Positions 54,608-63,619 of a stretch of 64,000 bases of DNA are shown here, one piece after another; the stretch's first letter is position 1; every line of letters starts with the position of its first letter. The notes beneath the pieces were generated by a model. It ran no database searches. It was not told where the DNA came from and saw nothing but the letters and a program-made list of their open reading frames with translations. Both the position numbers and the translations under genes were made by a program. The DNA is taken from contig NZ_RXFS01000002.1 of assembly GCF_003952185.1 (NCBI RefSeq), positions 124,001 through 188,000 of the forward strand, read 5' to 3'. This DNA is from Variovorax sp. 679 (GTDB lineage: Bacteria > Pseudomonadota > Gammaproteobacteria > Burkholderiales > Burkholderiaceae_C).

Positions 54608-55900
54608 TCAGATGCAAGCTCGAGAGCGGGCGAGCAGCAAAGCGCGCTCGCGGGTGTTGCGCGTGAGCGTCGCAGCGCGGTCGAACTCCCTGCGCGCCTC
54701 GTCGCGGCGGCCCAGCTTGAAGAGCAGGTCGCCGCGTACGGTCGGCAGCAGGTGGTAGCCCTTGAGCGAGGGCTCGTCCAGCAGCGCATCGACCACCTCC
54801 AGCCCCGCCGCCGGCCCGAAGGCCATCGACAGCGCCACCGCGCGGTTCAGCTCGACGATGGGCGACGGCGTGAGCTCGGCCAGCGCGTCGTAGAGCGCGG
54901 CGATGCGGCCCCAGTCGGTTTCGTCGGCGGTGCGCGCGCGGCCGTGGCAGGCTGCAATGGCGGCCTGCAGTGCATAGGGGCCGAGCGCGCCGCCCAGCGA
55001 TTCGGCGCGCGCGAGCGCCGCGAGGCCGCGGCGGATCAGCATCTGGTCCCAGCGCGCGCGGTTCTGTTCGAGCAGCAGCACCGGCTCGCCCGAAGGCCCC
55101 ATGCGCGCGGCGGTGCGCGAGGCCTGGATTTCCATCAGCGCCACCAGCCCGTGCACCTCCGCTTCCTTCGGCACCAGCTCGGCCACGATGCGGCCCAGGC
55201 GCAGCGCTTCCTCGCAGAGCCCGGGGCGCATCCAGTCGTCGCCGGCGGTGGCCGAGTAGCCTTCGTTGAAGACCAGGTAGATCACTTCCAGCACCGAGGC
55301 AAGCCGTGCTTCGAGCTCATGCCGGCGCGGCACCTCGAAGGGCACGCGCGCCTCGGCCAGCGTGCGCTTGGCGCGCACGATGCGCTGCGCGACCGTGGCC
55401 TCGGGCACGAGGAAGGCGCGTGCGATCTCGTCGGTGGTGAGGCCGCCCATCACCCGCAGCGTGAGCGCCACGCGGGCCTCGGTCGACAGCACCGGGTGGC
55501 AGGCGGTGAACACCAGCCGCAGCAGGTCGTCGCCGATGTCGTCGTCCAGCGCGGCATCGACCGCTTCGGCGAAATCGTCCTGCGCCATCTCGTGCTGCGC
55601 GTCGATCTCACGGCCGATCTCGCCGGCCTTGTGCTCGGCCAGCTGCAGATGGCGCAGGCGGTCGAGCGCGCGGCGCTTGGCCACGGCCGTGAGCCAGGCC
55701 GCGGGGTTGTCGGGCACGCCGGATTCGCTCCACTGCTCGAGGGCCGAGACCAGCGCGTCCTGGGCCAACTCTTCGGCCAGGCCCACGTCGCGCACCATGC
55801 GTGCGACGGTGGCGATGATCTTCGCGGACTCGATGCGCCACACCGCCTCGATGGTGCGGTGGATGGCTGCAGTGTCCACGCGGCCCTCGCCGTGGCTCAT
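54608..55900 (-). CDS. ECF42-type RNA polymerase sigma factor with C-terminal extension
   Basis: A 430-residue sigma factor. Residues 20-90 are region 2 (WRIESAKIIATVARMVRDVG, then AWLTAVAKRRALDRLR), residues 125-180 are region 4 (LTLRVMGGLTTDEIARAFLVPEATVAQRIVRAKRTL). A large C-terminal domain of about 240 residues (DUF6596/TPR-like) follows, as in group ECF42, where it replaces an anti-sigma factor in control. It overlaps a DGPF/YCII gene by ATGA, the known partnership. A promoter at 56857-56883 fits its expected recognition pattern. Confidence 0.92.
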   Translation of the reverse strand: MSHGEGRVDTAAIHRTIEAVWRIESAKIIATVARMVRDVGLAEELAQDALVSALEQWSESGVPDNPAAWLTAVAKRRALDRLRHLQLAEHKAGEIGREIDAQHEMAQDDFAEAVDAALDDDIGDDLLRLVFTACHPVLSTEARVALTLRVMGGLTTDEIARAFLVPEATVAQRIVRAKRTLAEARVPFEVPRRHELEARLASVLEVIYLVFNEGYSATAGDDWMRPGLCEEALRLGRIVAELVPKEAEVHGLVALMEIQASRTAARMGPSGEPVLLLEQNRARWDQMLIRRGLAALARAESLGGALGPYALQAAIAACHGRARTADETDWGRIAALYDALAELTPSPIVELNRAVALSMAFGPAAGLEVVDALLDEPSLKGYHLLPTVRGDLLFKLGRRDEARREFDRAATLTRNTRERALLLARSRACI

Positions 55901-56322
55901 GAATCCGTCTTCTTCACCGTCTGCATCGAGGTGAATTCGCCGGCCACCGCCTGCACATCGGCCGGGAAGTCGTCCATCTCCTGGATCTGGCGCACCTCGA
56001 TGACCTCGTTGTCGCCGCCGGGGCAGCGGCTGGCCCATTCGATGGCGGCGGCGCGCGAAGGCACGTCGATGATCCAGAAGCCGCCGAGCACTTCCTTCGC
56101 CTCGGCGAAGGGGCCGTCGACGACCTTGGGCTTGCGGCCCTTGAAGCTCACGCGGGCGCCCATCGAGGGCGGGTGCAGGCCATCGCAGCTGATCAGCACG
56201 CCGGCTTTCTGCAGCGACTCGTTGTAGGCCATCATGGCCGACACCGCCTCGACGTCGTCGGGGATGGTGCCGGGCGCGGCGGTCTCGTAGCCGTGGGGAA
56301 TCATCAGCAGCATGAATCGCAT
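55897..56322 (-). CDS. YCII/DGPF-domain protein (ECF42 partner)
   Basis: A 141-residue protein of the YCII-related (DGPF) family. It begins MRFMLLMIPHG and contains PKVVDGPFAEAKEVLGGFWI with the DGPF motif, then a tail CPGGDNEVIEVRQI. DGPF proteins accompany ECF42 sigma factors; their biochemical role is not established. It lies 38 bases after a second DGPF gene and overlaps the sigma factor start. Confidence 0.9.
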   Translation of the reverse strand: MRFMLLMIPHGYETAAPGTIPDDVEAVSAMMAYNESLQKAGVLISCDGLHPPSMGARVSFKGRKPKVVDGPFAEAKEVLGGFWIIDVPSRAAAIEWASRCPGGDNEVIEVRQIQEMDDFPADVQAVAGEFTSMQTVKKTDS

Positions 56323-56360
56323 GGTGTCTCTCCTTCGGTCTGGTTGTGAGCGATCGGGCT

Positions 56361-56792
56361 TCAGCCGCCGGCCTTGGTGCGGGCCTCGGTCTCGGCGCGC
56401 AGGCGGTCTTCCTGGGCGAGCAGCTCGGGCGTCATGGAGTCGCCGAAGTCGGTGGCCTCGAACACCTGGCGGATCTCGATCTCGCCTTCCTGGAAGGGGC
56501 TGCGCTTGATCCATTCGATGGCTTCTTCCTTCGACTTGACCTGGAACAGCCAGAAGCCAGCCAGCAGCTCCTTGGTTTCGGCGAAGGGGCCGTCGATGAC
56601 GGTGCGCTTGGTCGGGCCCTCGCAGCGCACGCGCACACCTTTGGAACTGGGGTGCAGGCCCTCGCCCGCCAGCAGCACGCCGGCCTTGACCAGCTCCTCG
56701 TTGAACTTGCCCATGGCGGTGAGTATTTCGGTACTGGGCATCACGCCGGCTTCGGAATCGGCGTTGGCCTTGACCAGAATCATGAATCGCAT
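56361..56792 (-). CDS. YCII/DGPF-domain protein, second copy
   Basis: A 143-residue DGPF protein: MRFMILVKANADSEAG at the start and TKRTVIDGPFAETKELLAGFW in the core. It parallels the previous protein over its whole length but with many differences. First gene of the three-gene module (DGPF, DGPF, sigma). It stands directly downstream of the ECF-type promoter, so it is the presumed main target. Confidence 0.9.
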   Translation of the reverse strand: MRFMILVKANADSEAGVMPSTEILTAMGKFNEELVKAGVLLAGEGLHPSSKGVRVRCEGPTKRTVIDGPFAETKELLAGFWLFQVKSKEEAIEWIKRSPFQEGEIEIRQVFEATDFGDSMTPELLAQEDRLRAETEARTKAGG

Positions 56793-56856
56793 GTCGTTTC
56801 TCCTGAAGGTTGATGGTGGTGAAGCGGCTTCGGAATCTGCCTGCTCCTGTTCACAC

Positions 56857-56883
56857 GTCGGGCGAGCGAAAGCCGGATCGACA
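56857..56883 (-). promoter_or_regulatory. ECF42-type promoter before the DGPF-sigma module
   Basis: On the minus strand TGTCGA (56883-56878) and CGAC (56860-56857) are separated by 17 bases. This matches the -35 TGTCGA and -10 CGA(T/C) pattern reported for ECF42 sigma factors. It lies about 65 bases upstream of the first DGPF gene and points to autoregulation of the module. Confidence 0.65.
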
Positions 56884-56930
56884 CGGTCGCATCGATCCAT
56901 TTGTAATTTTGTGTTTCAGAAACTGAGGCT

Positions 56931-57359
56931 TCAGGGCAGGTAGCCGCAGAAACGCAGCACATGGCCATCCGGCTCCCGGATCGCGAATTCGCGCAGGCCC
57001 CAGGGCTGGGAGACCGGCGGCTCGACGACCGTCACGCCGCGCTTCACGTAGGCCGCGTGCAGGCCGTCGATGTCCTTGCCCACGTGGATCACGATTTCGC
57101 CGCGCCAGGGCTTCGCCTCGCGCGCGTTGCACTGCCACAGCCTCAGGTAGACCGGGTCGCCGTAGCTGCGGTCGCCCTTCTTCACCCGGGCGTAGCTGGG
57201 CGGCTCGCCGGCGATGAAATCGAGCTCGAAACCCAGCACGTCGCGAAACCACCGCGCGGCGCGCGTGACGTCCGATACCGGCAGCACGGGCTGCACGCCG
57301 TGGAATTCATGCAGGGTGCCCAGGTCGGGCGCCGGGCTCACGCCGGCCTGGGTGGTCAT
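56931..57359 (-). CDS. Glyoxalase/bleomycin-resistance (VOC) family protein
   Basis: A 142-residue VOC-fold protein. It has VQPVLPVSDVTRAARWFRDVLGF at the start and LREFAIREPDGHVLRFCGY at the end, the second holding a conserved metal-binding glutamate region. The overall shape suits a dimeric metal-dependent lyase or dioxygenase, or a binding protein. It lies 5 bases after the SirB1 gene. The next gene downstream starts after the ECF promoter, so this one is probably outside the ECF module. Confidence 0.83.
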   Translation of the reverse strand: MTTQAGVSPAPDLGTLHEFHGVQPVLPVSDVTRAARWFRDVLGFELDFIAGEPPSYARVKKGDRSYGDPVYLRLWQCNAREAKPWRGEIVIHVGKDIDGLHAAYVKRGVTVVEPPVSQPWGLREFAIREPDGHVLRFCGYLP

Positions 57360-57364
57360 TTCAT

Positions 57365-58216
57365 TCAGCTGGCCATGCGGCGCAGCGTGGCGACGCGCTC
57401 GGCGATCGCGTCGATGTCGAGGGCGTCCTCGGCCTTCGCCAGGTAGGTTTCGAGGTCGCGCACGGCCTGCGCCGTGTTGCCCTGCTCGGCGTGCGCGATG
57501 CCGCGGTCGCGATACTCGCCCCAGGCGCTGGGCAGCAGGGCGATCAGGCGGTCCTGCACGGCGATGACGCGCTGCCAGTCTTCCTGAGCGTGGTGCACTT
57601 CCTTCAGGTTGCGCAGCATGCGGGCAATGATTTCGCGCGAACTGGCGGGCTGCAGGTACAGGCCCAGCGGCACGTCGAAGTCGCCGACCAGGCCGTTGCT
57701 GCGCTTGTAAGGTTCGAGCCGCTCGCCCAGCTCCTCGCGCGAGAGCGACTTGCCGGTGAACGGGTCGATCACCACCTGCCCCTTCGGCAGCGTGACCTTG
57801 AGCATGAAATGCCCCGGAAACCCGATGCCGCGCGCCTGCAGGCCCAGGCCCTGGGCCAGTTCCATCCAGAGCACGGCCAGCGAGATCGGAATGCCGCGGC
57901 GGGTGCGCAGCACGGCGTTCAGGTAGCTGTTGTCGGGGTCGTAGTAGTCGTTGACGTTGCCGCCGAAGTTCAGGTCGTTGAAGAAGAACTGGTTCAGGGC
58001 ACGGAGGCGGGCCAGCGGGGCGGCATCGGCCGGCAGACGGCGCCTGAGGCGGGCCAGGAGCTGGTCGACGTCGCCCAGCACCTGCTGCACGTCGAGATCG
58101 GGGTATTCGTCCTGCGCCAGGCTGGCGGCGGCTTCGAGCAGCGGAAACTGATCGTCGCTGCGGACCAGCGATTCGAAATACTCCAGTGCGGTGGGAACCT
58201 GAAAGCTGAACGTCAT
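57365..58216 (-). CDS. SirB1-family protein (transglutaminase-like with TPR tail)
   Basis: A 283-residue protein of the SirB1/UPF0162 type. The N-terminal part has ALNQFFFNDLNFGGNVNDYYDP and LRTRRGIPISLAVLWMELAQ, a transglutaminase-like core, and GFPGHFMLKV. The C-terminal 90 residues are TPR-like helices (WQRVIAVQDRLIALLPSAW, GEYRDRGIAHAEQGN). The function is unclear; members have been linked to cell-wall or periplasmic processes but this one has no signal. It follows murJ by 86 bases. Confidence 0.85.
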   Translation of the reverse strand: MTFSFQVPTALEYFESLVRSDDQFPLLEAAASLAQDEYPDLDVQQVLGDVDQLLARLRRRLPADAAPLARLRALNQFFFNDLNFGGNVNDYYDPDNSYLNAVLRTRRGIPISLAVLWMELAQGLGLQARGIGFPGHFMLKVTLPKGQVVIDPFTGKSLSREELGERLEPYKRSNGLVGDFDVPLGLYLQPASSREIIARMLRNLKEVHHAQEDWQRVIAVQDRLIALLPSAWGEYRDRGIAHAEQGNTAQAVRDLETYLAKAEDALDIDAIAERVATLRRMAS

Positions 58217-58302
58217 GTGGCTTTGTAGAGGAGCAATTCGGGAGCGTCAAGGCAGGGCACACGCGTATTGCGCACGCGCCACCACCGCCCCGGTGCGGGC
58301 CT

Positions 58303-59856
58303 TCAGCGGCGGATGAAGCTGCGCAGCCGCACGCCGACCGCCGCCAGTACGCCGAAGTAGAGCAGCGCCGAACCGGCGATCAGCGCGGCGAGCAGGCCGA
58401 TGCGCAGCAGCCGCTGCTCGCGCAGTGCCACCCAGTCGAAATGCGCCGAGCCCCAGACCAGCAGGCCCGCGAGCACCGCCGTGCCGACGATCACCTGCAG
58501 CGCGAACTTGCCCCAGCCCGGCTCGGGCTTGTAGCTGCCGCGGCGAATCAGGCCGGCCAGCAGCCAGCCCGAATTGACCAGCGCCCCGATGGCGATGGTC
58601 AGCGTGAGCGCCGCGTGCTGCAGCACGGGCACCAGAAAGACGTTGAGGATCTGCGTCAGCACCAGAACGCCCACGGCGATGAGCATCGGCGTGCGCGTGT
58701 CGTGCTTGGCGTAGTAGCCAGGCGCGAGCACTTTCACGGCCACGATGCCGACGAGGCCGACGCCATAGCCCATCAGCGCCAGGGTGGTGCGGCCCACGTC
58801 CTCGCCGGTGTAGGCGCCGTTGTGGAAGAGCACCGCCACCAGCGGCTTCGCGAAGAGCAGCAAGGCGATGGCGCAAGGCGCCGAAAGCAGCACCACGAGG
58901 CGAAGGCCCCAGTCGAGCAGCGAGGAATAGCGCGCATCGTCCTTGGCGGCACGGGCGCCGGCCAGCTGCGGCATCAGCACCACGCCGAGCGCGACGCCGA
59001 GCATGGCGGTGGGGAACTCCATCAGCCGGTCGGCATTGGTGATCCAGGTCACGCTGCCCACCGCAAGGTGCGAGGCGATCTGCGTGTTGATGAGCAGCGA
59101 GATCTGCGCCACGCTCACCCCCAGCAGCGCGGGGAGCATCAGCTTGAGCACCTTGCGCGTGTTCGGGTCGGTCCACGCGGTGCGCAGCGCCCGCAGGCTC
59201 GCGCCGACACGCGGCAACAGCCCGAGCTTGCGCAGCGCCGGGATCTGCAGGGCCAGTTGCAGCACGCCCCCCACCAGCACGCCCACGCACTGCGCGTAGA
59301 TCGGCTCGATGCCCCAATGCCTGAAAAGCGGTGCGCCGACCAGGATCGACAGGATCAGCGCCACGTTGAGCAGCACCGGCGACGCCGCCGGCACCGCGAA
59401 CTTGCGCCAGGTGTTGAGAATGCCGCCTGCCAGCGCCACCAGCGACATGAAGCCGATGTACGGGAACATCCAGCGTGTCATGACCACGGCGGCTTCGAAG
59501 CCGGGCAGCCCGCTCGCCATGGCCCAGACCATCAGCGGCGCGCCGACCACGCCGGCCACGCAGACGATCACCAGCGTCCAGGTGAGCAGCGTGGCGACAT
59601 GGTCGATCAGCTGCCGGGCGCCCTCCTCGCCCGCTTCGGTCTTGCGCGCGGCCAGCACCGGCACGAAGGCCTGGCTGAAGGCGCCTTCGCCGAAGACGCG
59701 CCGGAACAGGTTCGGAATGCGGAATGCGACGTTGAAGGCGTCGGTCAGCGCGCTGACGCCGAAAACCGAGGCGAAAAGCACGTCGCGCACAAGGCCCGTG
59801 ATCCGCGAAGCGAGAGTCAGCAGGGAGACGGTGGAGGCGGATTTGAGCAGGGACAC
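58303..59856 (-). CDS. murJ: Lipid II flippase MurJ
   Basis: A 517-residue polytopic membrane protein with about 14 helices. Typical motifs are ASRITGLVRDVLFASVFG, FRIPNLFRRVFGEGAFSQAFVP, and NADRLMEFPTAMLGVALG. It flips lipid II across the inner membrane for peptidoglycan synthesis. The GTG start at 59856 (MSLLKSASTVS) gives the usual length; the longer frame would reach into the promoter of rpsT. It is divergent from rpsT. Confidence 0.93.
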   Translation of the reverse strand: MSLLKSASTVSLLTLASRITGLVRDVLFASVFGVSALTDAFNVAFRIPNLFRRVFGEGAFSQAFVPVLAARKTEAGEEGARQLIDHVATLLTWTLVIVCVAGVVGAPLMVWAMASGLPGFEAAVVMTRWMFPYIGFMSLVALAGGILNTWRKFAVPAASPVLLNVALILSILVGAPLFRHWGIEPIYAQCVGVLVGGVLQLALQIPALRKLGLLPRVGASLRALRTAWTDPNTRKVLKLMLPALLGVSVAQISLLINTQIASHLAVGSVTWITNADRLMEFPTAMLGVALGVVLMPQLAGARAAKDDARYSSLLDWGLRLVVLLSAPCAIALLLFAKPLVAVLFHNGAYTGEDVGRTTLALMGYGVGLVGIVAVKVLAPGYYAKHDTRTPMLIAVGVLVLTQILNVFLVPVLQHAALTLTIAIGALVNSGWLLAGLIRRGSYKPEPGWGKFALQVIVGTAVLAGLLVWGSAHFDWVALREQRLLRIGLLAALIAGSALLYFGVLAAVGVRLRSFIRR

Positions 59857-59911
59857 GGGGGCCGAGTGTAGGGCCCGCCGGAGTGCCGAAACGGGCCGAT
59901 TCAGGCGCGAA

Positions 59912-59941
59912 TTGGGCGAAATGGCCAACCCGGCCTATAAT
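59912..59941 (+). promoter_or_regulatory. Promoter of rpsT
   Basis: TTGGGC (59912-59917) and a perfect TATAAT (59936-59941) with an 18-base spacer. Transcription should start near 59948, about 40 bases before rpsT. The murJ gene lies on the other strand. Confidence 0.75.
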
Positions 59942-59987
59942 GGAGGGCTTTGCTGCATCATCCTCAGACACCTAAGGAACATTAAAC

Positions 59988-60302
59988 ATGGCATCCGCCA
60001 AGCCCAAGAAGAAGAACCCGCGCCTCGCCTCCGGCCGTAAGCGCGTCCGCCAGGACACCAAGCTCAACGCTGCGAACACCTCGCTGCGCTCCAAATACCG
60101 TACCGCTGTCAAGAACGTCGAAAAGGCTGTTCTGGCTGGCGACAAGACCAAGGCAAGCGAACTGTTCGCGAAGGCCCAGAGCATCGTCGACACCGTCGCC
60201 GACAAGGGCATCTTCCACAAGAACAAGGCAGCCCGCGACAAGAGCCGCCTGTCGGCCAAGGTCAAGGCCCTCGCCCTGGCGCCTGCAAAGGCCGCCGCCT
60301 GA
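59988..60302 (+). CDS. rpsT: 30S ribosomal protein S20
   Basis: A 104-residue S20. It begins [19 protein letters not shown] and has [17 protein letters not shown] and [19 protein letters not shown], all conserved. It is a primary 16S-binding protein of the 30S subunit. It is a single-gene unit with its own promoter and a strong terminator. Slightly longer than the E. coli form (87), because of an alanine-rich C-terminus. Confidence 0.97.
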   Translation: MASAKPKKKNPRLASGRKRVRQDTKLNAANTSLRSKYRTAVKNVEKAVLAGDKTKASELFAKAQSIVDTVADKGIFHKNKAARDKSRLSAKVKALALAPAKAAA

Positions 60303-60372
60303 CACCTGTCAGGCAAGCCCGGACCGGAATCCTCCGGTTCGCCGTTTGATCGGGGTGCGCTGCAGCAAAGTG

Positions 60373-60398
60373 AAAAAACCGCCTTCGGGCGGTTTTTT
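60373..60398. terminator. Bidirectional terminator between rpsT and the DUF3579 gene
   Basis: A run of six A, CCGCC, the stable tetraloop TTCG, GGCGG and six T. It can end transcription from both sides, for rpsT on the plus strand and the convergent DUF3579 gene on the minus strand. Confidence 0.9.
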
Positions 60399-60470
60399 CA
60401 TGCCCGTTCGTTTCGTGAACCCGGGCATCAGGCCCGTCAGGCAAGGAGAAGAGGCAAAGAAAAAGGCCTG

Positions 60471-60800
60471 TCAGGCCTTCTTGGGAGGGATGGGTGCGTC
60501 GGGCACCAGGCAGGCTTCGGCTACCTGCAGGTCGTTGTCCCTGGCGAAGTTCACGCAGAAATCCCAGGCCATCGGCTCGGCATCGCGCAGCGCGCGGTTC
60601 ACGACCACGCACTTCACGCCGTTGATGGTCGTCGGAATGCACCAGGGCGAATAGCTCAGGTGGCTGCCCGGATAGGCGCCACCGGGGCGGAAGGAGCACA
60701 TCACGCCGGCCAGACGCTCGGCCCAATCGCTGGGGCGAAAGGTCCGTCCATCCTTGGTGATGCCCTGGATGAAGATTTCTTTGGCTGTGGGGGAAATCAT
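60471..60800 (-). CDS. DUF3579 protein
   Basis: A 109-residue protein of the DUF3579 family. It begins MISPTAKEIFIQGITKDGRTF and has PSDWAERLAGVMCSF and WCIPTTINGVKCVVVNRAL; the C-terminus is rich in proline and lysine. It is small, soluble and lacks a signal peptide. The family is found in beta-proteobacteria and has no known function. The ATG at 60800 suits family length; a longer frame upstream overlaps the argD leader. Confidence 0.88.
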   Translation of the reverse strand: MISPTAKEIFIQGITKDGRTFRPSDWAERLAGVMCSFRPGGAYPGSHLSYSPWCIPTTINGVKCVVVNRALRDAEPMAWDFCVNFARDNDLQVAEACLVPDAPIPPKKA

Positions 60801-60961
60801 CGTTGAATGAGGCGACCGGAGCAGGTGCTGCGGTGCAGCAAGCGATTCTATCCGCGCCCCTTTTTGCATCCTGAACATGGGGCATTGCTGTAATGCGGAA
60901 TCCTCAACGAAGCCGTCAAAACGCACGCCTAGAATCCGCGTTCCCTATCTGGAGAACCCGA

Positions 60962-62170
60962 ATGAGCGCTACCGCCCAGCCCACCTCGCCCCACGTCATG
61001 AACACCTACGGTCGCCTGCCGATCGCACTGTCGCACGGTCAGGGCTGCCGAGTCTGGGACACCGCGGGCAAGGCCTACATCGACGGCCTCGGCGGCATCG
61101 CCGTGAACACGCTGGGCCACAACCACCCCGAGCTGGTGCCCGCCCTGCAGGACCAGCTGACCAAGCTGATCCACAGCTCCAACTACTACCACGTGACCGG
61201 CCAGGAACAGCTCGCCGCCAAGCTGACCGAGATTTCCGGCCTCACCAACGCGTTCTTCTGCTGTACCGGCCTCGAAGCCAACGAAGCCGCCCTGAAGCTG
61301 GCGCGCAAGTACGGCCACGACAAAGGCATCGAGCGCCCCGAGATCGTCGTCTACGAAGCCGCCTTCCACGGCCGCAGCATCGCCACCCTCTCGGCCACCG
61401 GCAACCCCAAGGTGCAGGCCGGCTTCGGCCCGCTGGTCGAGGGCTTCATCCGCGTGCCGCTGAACGACATCGAGGCGCTGAAGAAGGCCACCGAAGGCAA
61501 CCCGAACGTGGTCGCCGTGTTCTTCGAAACCATCCAGGGCGAAGGCGGCATCAACCCGATGCGCTGGGAATACCTCAAGCAGGTGCGCCAGCTGTGCGAC
61601 GAGCGCGACTGGCTCATGATGATCGACGAAGTGCAGTGCGGCATGGGCCGCACCGGCAAGTGGTTCGCCCACCAGTGGGCGGGCATCAAGCCCGACGTGA
61701 TGCCGCTGGCCAAGGGCCTGGGCTCGGGCGTGCCGATCGGCGCCGTGGTGGCAGGCCCCAAGGCCGCCAACATCTTCGGCCCGGGCAACCACGGCACCAC
61801 CTTCGGCGGCAACCCGCTCGCCATGCGCGCCGGCGTCGAAACCATCCGCATCATGGAAGAGCACAAGCTGCTCGACAACGCCGCCACGGTGGGCGCCCAC
61901 CTGAAGGCCGCGCTGGAGCGCGAGCTCGGCGGCCTGCCCGGCGTGAAGGAAATCCGCGGCCAGGGCCTGATGCTCGGCATCGAGCTCGACCGTCCCTGCG
62001 GCGTGATCCTGAACCGCGCCTGCGATGCCGGCCTGCTGCTGAGCGTCACGGCCGACAAGGTGATCCGCCTCGTGCCGCCGCTCATCCTGAGCATTGCCGA
62101 GGCCGACGAGATCGTCGCCATCCTCGCGCCCATCGTCAAAGCCTTCCTGTCGGAGCCTGCACCCCAATGA
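60962..62170 (+). CDS. argD: Acetylornithine aminotransferase (class III)
   Basis: A 402-residue PLP class III aminotransferase. It shows VMNTYGRLPIALSHGQG, GGIAVNTLGHNHP, VFFETIQGEGGI, MMIDEVQCGMGRTG and PLAKGLGSGVPIGA with the active-site lysine. It gives N-acetylornithine from the semialdehyde in arginine synthesis. The argF gene follows with an ATGA overlap, which supports an arginine role over other class III aminotransferases. The ATG at 60962 is used; the upstream frame is not conserved-looking. Confidence 0.9.
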   Translation: MSATAQPTSPHVMNTYGRLPIALSHGQGCRVWDTAGKAYIDGLGGIAVNTLGHNHPELVPALQDQLTKLIHSSNYYHVTGQEQLAAKLTEISGLTNAFFCCTGLEANEAALKLARKYGHDKGIERPEIVVYEAAFHGRSIATLSATGNPKVQAGFGPLVEGFIRVPLNDIEALKKATEGNPNVVAVFFETIQGEGGINPMRWEYLKQVRQLCDERDWLMMIDEVQCGMGRTGKWFAHQWAGIKPDVMPLAKGLGSGVPIGAVVAGPKAANIFGPGNHGTTFGGNPLAMRAGVETIRIMEEHKLLDNAATVGAHLKAALERELGGLPGVKEIRGQGLMLGIELDRPCGVILNRACDAGLLLSVTADKVIRLVPPLILSIAEADEIVAILAPIVKAFLSEPAPQ

Positions 62171-63099
62171 CGACCGCCACCGCGAACACCATCCGGCACT
62201 ACCTGCAGTTCGCCGACTTCACGGCCGACGAGTACGCCTACCTCTTCGATCGCATGGCGATCATCAAGAAGAAGTTCAAGACCTACGAGAAGCACCAGCC
62301 CCTGGTCGACCGCACGCTGGCGATGATCTTCGAGAAGGCCAGCACGCGCACCCGCGTGAGCTTCGAGGCCGGCATGTACCAGCTGGGCGGCAGCGTGGTG
62401 CACCTGACCACCGGCGACAGCCAGCTCGGCCGCGCCGAGCCCATCGAGGACAGCGCCAAGGTCATCAGCCGCATGGTCGACCTGGTGATGATCCGCACCT
62501 ACGAGCAGACCAAGATCGACGCCTTCGCCGCGCACTCGCGCGTGCCCGTCATCAACGGCCTGACCAATGAGTTCCACCCCTGCCAGATCCTGGCGGACAT
62601 CTTCACCTACATCGAGCACCGCGGCTCCATCCAGGGCAAGACGGTGGCGTGGGTGGGCGACGGCAACAACATGGCCAACACCTGGCTGCAGGCGGCCGAG
62701 ATCCTGGGCTTCACGGTGCACGTGAGCACGCCCAGCGGCTACGAGGTGGACCAGTCGATCGCCGGCATCCGCTCGGGCGACAGCTACAAGGTCTTCAAAG
62801 ACCCGATGGAAGCCTGTCGCGGCGCCGACTTGGTCACCACCGACGTCTGGACCAGCATGGGCTACGAGGCCGAGAACGAGGCCCGCCGCAAGGCCTTCGC
62901 CGACTGGTGCGTCGACGAGGACATGATGCGCATCGCCCAGCCCGGCGCGCTGTTCATGCACTGCCTCCCCGCCCATCGCGGCGAGGAAGTGCAGGCCGAG
63001 GTCATCGACGGGCCGCAGTCGGTGGTATGGGACGAAGCAGAGAACCGCCTGCACGCGCAGAAGGCGCTGATGGAGTTCCTGCTCCTGGGCAAGTTATAG
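62167..63099 (+). CDS. argF: Ornithine carbamoyltransferase
   Basis: A 310-residue OTCase. It has KASTRTRVSFE for carbamoyl phosphate, NEFHPCQILADIFT, WVGDGNNMANTW and MHCLPAHRGEEV with the active-site cysteine for ornithine. It makes citrulline in arginine synthesis. Its start overlaps the argD stop. Repeat copy C begins five bases after its stop codon. Confidence 0.96.
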   Translation: MTTATANTIRHYLQFADFTADEYAYLFDRMAIIKKKFKTYEKHQPLVDRTLAMIFEKASTRTRVSFEAGMYQLGGSVVHLTTGDSQLGRAEPIEDSAKVISRMVDLVMIRTYEQTKIDAFAAHSRVPVINGLTNEFHPCQILADIFTYIEHRGSIQGKTVAWVGDGNNMANTWLQAAEILGFTVHVSTPSGYEVDQSIAGIRSGDSYKVFKDPMEACRGADLVTTDVWTSMGYEAENEARRKAFADWCVDEDMMRIAQPGALFMHCLPAHRGEEVQAEVIDGPQSVVWDEAENRLHAQKALMEFLLLGKL

Positions 63100-63104
63100 G
63101 CACT

Positions 63105-63199
63105 CCCCCAGGCTCCGCGCACTTCGTGTCGCTTCGCCACCCCCCTCGCCGGGGGCAACACCAGCGGCCCGGCAAAGCCGGTTCCGCGGTGTTCCTGGA
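63105..63199 (+). repeat. Intercistronic repeat, copy C
   Basis: Third copy of the roughly 96-bp element, in the same orientation relative to the gene before it (argF), starting five bases after its stop. The hairpin is 63157-63193 with AACACC/GGTGTT, middle GCGG/CCGC, inner CCGGC/GCCGG and loop AAA. It lies between argF and the YkgJ gene, where it would form part of one transcript. Confidence 0.8.
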
Positions 63200-63223
63200 A
63201 CAGATCGTCAACAAAGCATCGCA

Positions 63224-63538
63224 ATGAATGATTGCCAGCAATGCGGCGCCTGCTGCGCCAGCTACCGCGTCGATTTCAGCGTGCATGAACTCGACGACAA
63301 CGGCGGCAAGGTGCCTTCGGGCCTCGCCGTCGACGTGAACGACGCCATCTGCCGCATGCGCGGTACCGACCACACGCCCCCGCGCTGCGCCGCGCTCACC
63401 GGAAAGATCGGCCAGTCCGTGGGCTGCGGCATCTACGAATGGCGTCCCAACCCATGCCACGAGCTGCAGGCCGGCAGCGACGCCTGCGAGCGGGCGCGGG
63501 CCCGGCACGGACTGCCGGCGCTCTCCTCGCTGCACTGA
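63224..63538 (+). CDS. YkgJ-family cysteine cluster protein
   Basis: A 104-residue protein with eight or more cysteines: CQQCGACC near the N-terminus and CGIYEWRPNPCHELQAGSDAC near the end. This matches the YkgJ/CxxCxxCC zinc- or iron-sulfur-binding family. Function unknown. It lies 25 bases after repeat copy C and 81 bases before kynB. Confidence 0.87.
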   Translation: MNDCQQCGACCASYRVDFSVHELDDNGGKVPSGLAVDVNDAICRMRGTDHTPPRCAALTGKIGQSVGCGIYEWRPNPCHELQAGSDACERARARHGLPALSSLH

Positions 63539-63619
63539 AACGCCCGCGGTTCAACTTGTCACATTGGGTGTTGGAAATAACCGACACCACGACCTCTCGC
63601 CCGGCGCTACCTTCGCGCC

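Noticed and set aside
60882..60896. GCATT/AATGC repeat in the argD leader
   Set aside because: Only five base pairs around a five-base spacer; no evidence for an arginine operator, and such repeats occur often by chance.
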